Shown here piece after piece: positions 58,441-64,000 of a DNA stretch of 64,000 nucleotides (positions within the stretch are counted from its first letter, which is position 1; each line of letters starts with the position of its first letter). Origin of the DNA: Branchiostoma floridae (Eukaryota; Chordata; Leptocardii; Amphioxiformes; Branchiostomatidae); NCBI RefSeq assembly GCF_000003815.2, contig NC_049989.1, positions 4,069,174 to 4,133,173 on the forward strand, written 5' to 3'. Both the position numbers and the translations under genes were made by a program. The notes beneath the pieces are model-generated. The model ran no database searches. It was given only the letters and a program-made list of their open reading frames with translations, and was not told the DNA's origin.

Positions 58441-59908
58441 ATTTGACAAAGTTTTGTAACATGATTTTTACAACTGTGTAGAAACTCTGTTCCAAATATG
58501 TGAATTTTTAGGCCTAGCCACAATTGTAATCTCTTACCCTTTGCAGGTAAAAAATTACAGATCAGATCCAGCTTATTGTACTAGTCCAAGAAAACTGAAT
58601 GTGTGAATTTGTAAATATGCATTTCAGCAGTGCGTTTGTGTATTTCTCAGACTGTATGATCCATTGTAATAGGGTTCTATATGTAGGTTTCCCATAGACT
58701 TAGTGTTTCTAGTCTGTCCTAATGGTGATGAATAAATGAACAGTCAGGAATACTAACAAACCATTGGTATACTTTTACACATCGTATTTGGTAATAGCTA
58801 AAATTCTTTGTTAGGGTCATGTTTCTATGTTGTAGATTGCCTATCATAGTATGCGGTCATTCATGTGGCCTGCAGTGCAGTAAATAGTATGTGGAGTATA
58901 CTGATAACCCCCATGTAGATCCTTTTTCATTATGTATCACATGGGGAAAGCACACTTTGTAAGGGACTTATACTAATTGACGTCTTAGAGATACTTAGAT
59001 GTGTAAAAGCAGCTTAATTTCATTTCACATATCCTTATATGCCCCATACAGAGCCCAAATGAATAGCAGTAATTAGTTATAGCTTCTTTTGACGGTTAAA
59101 AATTGTTCCTATACAGAGACACAAATAAATGACATAACTTACCCCATTTTGAGCACTTACAGAGCAACAAATGTGGGTAAAACCAGCATAATTCATTTTC
59201 AAGTAGCCTTATATCCCCCATACAGAGCCCCAATAACTACTTGCAATTAGTTGAAGCATTTTTGACAATTAAGCAGTGATCCTACACAGGGACACCAAAA
59301 AGTTGCCGTCCATTAGCCCATAGTGAGCAGTTATTACCTGTTTTAACATAGTCAAAAACCTGGAAAATCCCCATAAAGACCCCCCGCTCACGGCTCGTGG
59401 TATACATGGCCCAATTAGACGACGCTTGATTTTCAATTAGTAGATATTCCTCTCTACAGTAAAGGTAAAACCATTCATTTAAATTGCTGGTTGTCGGAGA
59501 ACAAGCCCCTTAAAGATCACAGAAATTCAGAGAGTTGAAAATCGTGTTTTCATTGGTTCTGGTAACCCCCTGTAACACCCTCTTAATTTCAACACTTCAT
59601 CTTCAAATTTTTGTCAGTAAAACTTAAGAAGACATGAAATATGGGAATATAAAACTTTTTGTCATATCTTAATCAGAAGTATCAGAATAGCCATCGCAAT
59701 TTCAGTAATTTACAGTCATCAATAGTTTGATTTTGGAGGGTCTCAGAGGGGGGCCCCAGAACGCCATAACGAAAAATAGCTGGAGGGTTTTAATCATATG
59801 GCTGTTCATAGTTCCCCATACCTATCACACATAAAAAGTTTGAGTTGATTTGGCCGACCCCCATCTTCCGACCTCTGCCTGGTTTTCTCCTGCAATGACT
59901 CTTAAATC

Positions 59909-60311
59909 AGTTTTCGGCAACGTTCACATTTCGATTTTACAGAGACAAATTTTTTGGCTGCTCTTCTGTTGTCATGGTTGTTGTGGTTACGTCACTGCAG
60001 AGGTATATTGCGCAATGTCGGGCAGTACCAAGGACCATAAGCTCCTCGACAGTACTTAAAAATTGTGCGACAGCTAAAGTCTAGAAGATGAGATATACAC
60101 TGATCTACCCTGTATTTTGTATAAAGAACATCACATTAGAAAATCAAATTGTATGCACTAGGAAACGCATTTAACGATTTGATGTTTTCTCACCTATGGT
60201 AGAAATGGTTTTGTCCGTAGGGGTCAAAGTTGACTTCTCTCCCAAACAAAGATCAGCTGATTGCCGGGAACTGCGACACAAAGTCTAACGTTACGAAAAT
60301 ACTCAACCAAA
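59909..60311 (+). promoter_or_regulatory. Region upstream of ADA2
   Basis: About 400 bp between the foldback element's right end and the ADA2 start codon. No TATA box is clear. The transposon end is therefore the nearest recognisable upstream feature of ADA2. Confidence 0.4.
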
Positions 60312-63300
60312 ATGACGCCTGTTCTCGCCTTGCAGTTGATGTTTCTCGCATGTACGTTGCCCCATGTCAAAGCCGAGACAAAATCGGACTTTCTGAACGC
60401 CAGGGCTAACTTGTTGTCGCTGGAACATGGGCTTAAAACGGGGGGAGACCTCGCCCTGAACGATATGGAGAGGGCGGTGAACAAAGTGCTGATGGCCCTG
60501 AAGGTGAAGGAACTCGAGACGGCGCTCGGATCGGGAAGTTTCCCACCGTCTGCACACTTCTTTCACGCCAAACCTGCGATAGAGCAGAGCAAAGTGTTCC
60601 AGTTTATCAGGAAGATGCCAAAAGGTACAGTCGTCATTGTTTTATCCGTTGTTGTTGTTTTATCCTCCGCTCGTTCGATCGTCGAGGCAAGATATAACGT
60701 CCTTGGATTAATTAGTGGGGAATTCGCCCGATCTCTACCATACACATTATCTCTGACGTTTGCCAGAGGATAATCTGGTTTATTAGCTTAGCCTACATTA
60801 CCATCATTTCGGGTCCGACTCAGGTTTACTCTATTATCCCAAGGAGCTTAAATCCATACAGTCTGATTTATGGGTTGGTGGAAAGCGCAGTCCAGTCTGG
60901 ACGACGGAAATCCGGTCTAATCCAGTCAAGGGATGAAAAAACGTACTCTCCAAGCAGAGGGTGGTGGTCTAATCTTCATCGACATAGACTCGTCTACTTA
61001 TTGTGCTAACTACCCCCCAGAAGGAAGCTCAGTTTCGTCCTACACTAAATTCATCACCATCTGTCTTGTGTTACAGTTCTACAGTCTCAACCAAATCATC
61101 TACTAGTATGATACATACCCATATATGGTTTGCTTACACTCTTTACTTTAACAGGTGCTGCACTCCACTTACACGACGACTCCCTAACAGACCTCTCCTG
61201 GCTTGTGAAGAACGCCACCTACCAGCCAGACTGTTTCATGTGCCTGAACCGTCAGCACGGGATGCTGCAGTTCACCTTCTCTGGCAGCTGGCCGGCACAG
61301 GATCCAAACTGTAACTGGAGACGCGTCAATAACACAAGGATTGAAACAGGAAATGCCACCAAGTTTGATGCTGAGTATGGTCATAATCATCACTTTTATC
61401 TGATATCATCAGTATACTGTATTTTGCCAAAACAATGTGTATGACACCAAATTATATCTTTTAGCCCAAAAAGTAGCTACTCAAGCAACTGGATATGATT
61501 TTGGAAATGGTCAGACGTTTCAGCTGGAATCCACCAGTTTTTGTCAGTGACACTGAAGTGATCTGGAAGAAACAGGTCTTTTATACTCTAACTATGAATG
61601 AAGACAATATCCTTTAATTCTTCTAGTTAAGCTTCTGTGGTCAATTAATTTCACAAAGTAACAAGCCAACCCATTTACTTCCTATTTTCCAAGCATACTA
61701 ATACACTTCCACCTGATATGCTGCCAATAGGCAATATTCACAGCTCTTTGGGCACAGACAAACAAACACACCAACAGTTACTGATCACAATACCTTAGTT
61801 TTCTTAGAGGTTATAACCACATCTTCTTATTTCAGATTGGTGGCGAACATGTCTCTCATCAGAGAAGACCCCAAGATGGCGTACCCGACTCAGGCAGCAG
61901 TCTGGAAGGCATTTGAAGGGGTTCTAACTGTGGCCAATGGCCTCATATTCTACAGTCCTGTCTTCAAGGCTTACTTCTATGAGGCACTCAGGGAGTTCTA
62001 TGAGGACAATGTGCAGTATATCGAGCTGAGAGGACTGTTGCCACAAGTGAGTTTAAGTGTCTAAATGCTATGATTTTTATTAAACAAAACAAATGGTTGT
62101 GACTTATTCCTGTCAAGCCATTGTATCAGTATCTTTCACAGCAAAAACTAAAGTAGTAGTATGTAGTCATGGTTTATTGGTAAAACAAAATGCAGCACAA
62201 AGCTAAATTTAAGTTTTGACAATAACAATAAGGTAAATATCAATATAGCGTTGTTTTTGTCACGGTATAGACTACCATCTAATTCTGTATTGGAGTCTAG
62301 AAATTCAAAGATACACAATCATGTATTACCTTAAAGACTGGCAGAACTTTTAAACTTTTATTCTAGTTGTCACTTTAGAGGATTGGACTGAAATTTAAGG
62401 TCTATGAATGGGGAACGCCGAATTGCTGTCATCCTGATTGGAGTCACTGTAACAGGAATTCCAATCAGAATCTCCCCTGGTGGAATTGTCAACTCTGCCA
62501 GATTGCAGTTTCAAACCTGACATAATGCTAGTTAAAATTCATTCTCGGGGCAACCTTTATCCGTTATATTCAACACTAGTGTATTTAGGAATATTAAGTC
62601 AACAGACAGTGGTTTCAAACTGCAATACCTAACAAAAAAGCAATTTGAAACCACTGTCCATCGACTTGATATCCCTAAATTCCCTGTTTGTAAGTTAAGA
62701 ACGGATATAGGTTACCTCGCGCATAATGGTGAACTAGCATTACATATCAAGTTAAACTCTGTCTGTCTTGTGTTCAGATCTATGAGCTGGATGGTACCAC
62801 TCATGATGAGGAGTGGGTGGTGGCAGCTTATAAAGAAGTCACAGAACAGTTTGTAAAGGACTACCCGGATTTCTCCGGAGCAAAGTTCATCTACTCAAGC
62901 ATCAGGTAAGGAGAATATAACCTGATATCAAGGATTGTATCAGTTGTATTCTATACACATCAGCTTCATCTCAACCTTCTCCTTACTACCTAACCTTATA
63001 GCCAATCCATATTCTGTGCAAAACAGCTACCTTAGCAGGCTGAATATTAAGGTTGCATCATGTAGCTTTCCGCTCTCCATGTGCTGTCTAGCTTTTTTGT
63101 ATACCTGTACCTGATACAGTGTACATGGTGTAATTTAAAAAAAAATGAATATACTTTCGTACTTTATTGATATCCCAAAGTACAATGTATGCCAATACTG
63201 TGCATTATTCCATAAACAATATGCAATTTTTATGCATGTTTGAATATATAAAAGGAGTAATGTATTTTACCATTTTGCGTGTCCCTCTGTACCTAATAGG

Positions 63301-63505
63301 GCATTCAACCAAAGTGACATTGCCAAAGATGTGGCCAAAGCCCTGAAGTTGCGTGCCAAATTCCCCTCGTTCTTTGCTGGGTATGACCTGGTGGGACAGG
63401 AGGACCCCGGTCACCCCCTAGTGTACTTTCTGGACACCCTCCTTCAGCCTGGTCAGCAGAAACCACCACTGGACCTGCCGTACTTCTTCCACGCAGGGGA
63501 GACAG
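60312..63505 (+). CDS. ADA2: Adenosine deaminase 2 (ADA2/ADGF), 3' part outside window
   Basis: Exons in window: 60312-60624, 61155-61374, 61836-62046, 62778-62905, 63300-63505, giving 359 full codons with closed phases. The rest lies beyond 64000. The secreted zinc enzyme converts adenosine to inosine outside the cell. Residues 1-21 are a signal peptide ([17 protein letters not shown]). An ADGF N-terminal dimerisation region and [11 protein letters not shown] (zinc ligands H109, H111) follow. The PRB-type insert has cysteine-rich [12 protein letters not shown], then [14 protein letters not shown], and FFHAGE (zinc/catalytic H355, E358). N-glycosylation sequons NAT and NMS/NTR are visible, as expected for a secreted protein. 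The start ATG at 60312 is chosen because upstream in-frame codons include no ATG. The last visible donor abuts a MITE. Confidence 0.95.
60943..60962. repeat. MITE end fragment (ACTCTCCAAGCAGAGG family)
   Basis: GTACTCTCCAAGCAGAGGGT matches the left end of 9117-9291. No right end is found nearby. ADA2 intron 1. Confidence 0.55.
61467..61600. repeat. Dispersed repeat (copy 3 of 3)
   Basis: CTACTCAAGCAACTGGATAT, then GGTCAGACGTTTCAGCTGGA and CAGTGACACTGAAGTGATCT, shared with 8964 and 40353. ADA2 intron 2. Confidence 0.7.
62523..62742. mobile_element. MITE, TAACGCTAG-end family (copy 3)
   Basis: TAATGCTAGTT at the left and GGTGAACTAGCATTA at the right. Inner inverted GGGGCAACCTTTATCCGTT / ACGGATATAGGTTACCTCGC and ACAGTGGTTTCAAA / TTTGAAACCACTGT. 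ADA2 intron 3. Confidence 0.85.
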
Positions 63506-63506
63506 G

Positions 63507-63690
63507 TAACGCTAGTTCACCTTTATCCACAGGGTAGCCTATATCCGTTGTTATTAAAAACAGGGAATTTAGGAATATCAAGTCGACGGGCAGAAACGTT
63601 ACGATAGTTTCCTGAATATTTTTGAATTTTCAAAATACTGCAAGTTTGAAACTATCGTCCATTGACTTGATACCCCTAAATGCCTTCTGT
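63507..63690. mobile_element. MITE, TAACGCTAG-end family (copy 4), abutting a splice donor
   Basis: TAACGCTAGTTCACCTTTAT begins at 63507, so the intron's GT is one exon-side base (G63506) plus the first base of the element. Internal inverted blocks are present (GAATATCAAGTCGACGG / CCATTGACTTGATACCCC). The right terminal repeat is missing or diverged past about 63690. Confidence 0.8.
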
Positions 63691-64000
63691 GTCTGCACTT
63701 GTTAAATGCGTACTAAGAAAGGATTGGCTGGTCCTTTTTGGAATAACGACTAAGCACTATAATGGGACGTGTCCCATTTGTAACATCCATTGGCATAATA
63801 CCGGTCGGTTGACTGCAATTTCTCAAGCAATGCTATTTGGCAAATGATCAACGCATCATTTTCTCCAGTTACATGTTGCTGTTACAGCTTACCTTTGCCA
63901 CTTCTTCTGTGTAAATTATTTTGTCTCTCTGGTCCTGCTAAAAACATAATATCGTAATTGGAACACACCGCGGAATTGCACGGAGAACGGGCGCGTGGTT
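63691..64000. other. ADA2 intron, right edge
   Basis: No exon, transposon end or repeat that I recognise. The next ADA2 exon is outside the window. Confidence 0.5.

Larger units (their letters stand above)
55478..59908. mobile_element. TTAA-type foldback DNA transposon with ~750-bp inverted arms
   Basis: TTAA then GAGTCATTGCAGGAG at the left (from about 55481), and CTCCTGCAATGACTC then TTAA at the right (to about 59906). The left arm (to about 56245) and right arm (from about 59155) remain nearly identical in reverse complement throughout. The left arm has one duplicated 10-mer (AAACCAGGCA). TTAA target sites and GAG-type ends point to Kolobok-like elements; piggyBac also uses TTAA but with different ends. 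The superfamily is inference. The interior holds decayed coding sequence and a nested hAT-like insertion. Confidence 0.85.

Noticed and set aside
60261-60311. Upstream in-frame extension of ADA2
   Set aside because: It starts at TTG; the ATG at 60312 gives a proper signal peptide.

Overview
The window is animal genomic DNA: split genes with GT/AG introns, very dense small DNA transposons, SINEs, a LINE tail and two 100-N assembly gaps. The gene content (deuterostome-type ADA2, ACOX3, arylamine N-acetyltransferase, a B-box/NHL protein, a mitochondrial-clan P450) and the repeat style suggest an invertebrate chordate, most likely an amphioxus (Branchiostoma). The species call is inference; no marker gene fixes it.

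Layout: (1) 720-5789 (+) is the 3' part of an unrecognised gene whose last exons resemble a farnesoic-acid-O-methyltransferase-like (Methyltransf_FA) domain. (2) 5790-12069 holds 3' UTRs, simple repeats, a SINE and MITEs. (3) 26231-12070 (-) is a complete 7-exon gene for the protein phosphatase 1 catalytic subunit with a 9.9 kb first intron. (4) 26791-40818 (+) is peroxisomal acyl-CoA oxidase 3, head to head with PP1 across 559 bp; part of one exon is lost in a gap. (5) 44327-42084 (-) is a RING-less B-box/coiled-coil/NHL protein. (6) 52177-46295 (-) is a 10-exon mitochondrial cytochrome P450, head to head with (7) 52910-54549 (+), a 3-exon arylamine N-acetyltransferase. (8) 55478-59908 is a 4.4 kb foldback transposon with about 750-bp inverted arms, TTAA ends, a decayed protein remnant and a nested hAT-like insertion. 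(9) 60312 onward (+) is adenosine deaminase 2, running off the right edge.

For the five complete genes, and for ADA2 up to the edge, I derived exon boundaries by hand and checked that splice phases close. Function: PP1 is a general Ser/Thr phosphatase; ACOX3 acts in peroxisomal branched-chain beta-oxidation; P450 and NAT are oxidation and conjugation enzymes sharing an intergenic region; ADA2 is a secreted adenosine-degrading enzyme. There is no operon logic. Shared regulation is plausible only at the two divergent promoters.

The more unusual material lies in introns. Several non-autonomous transposons have exact target duplications. Two of them carry clusters of promoter-type motifs (CCAAT, YY1-like, CRE-like, TCTCGCGAGA, a kB-like palindrome). 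One MITE starts at the second base of an ADA2 splice donor, and a 4.4 kb foldback carries a nested transposon.
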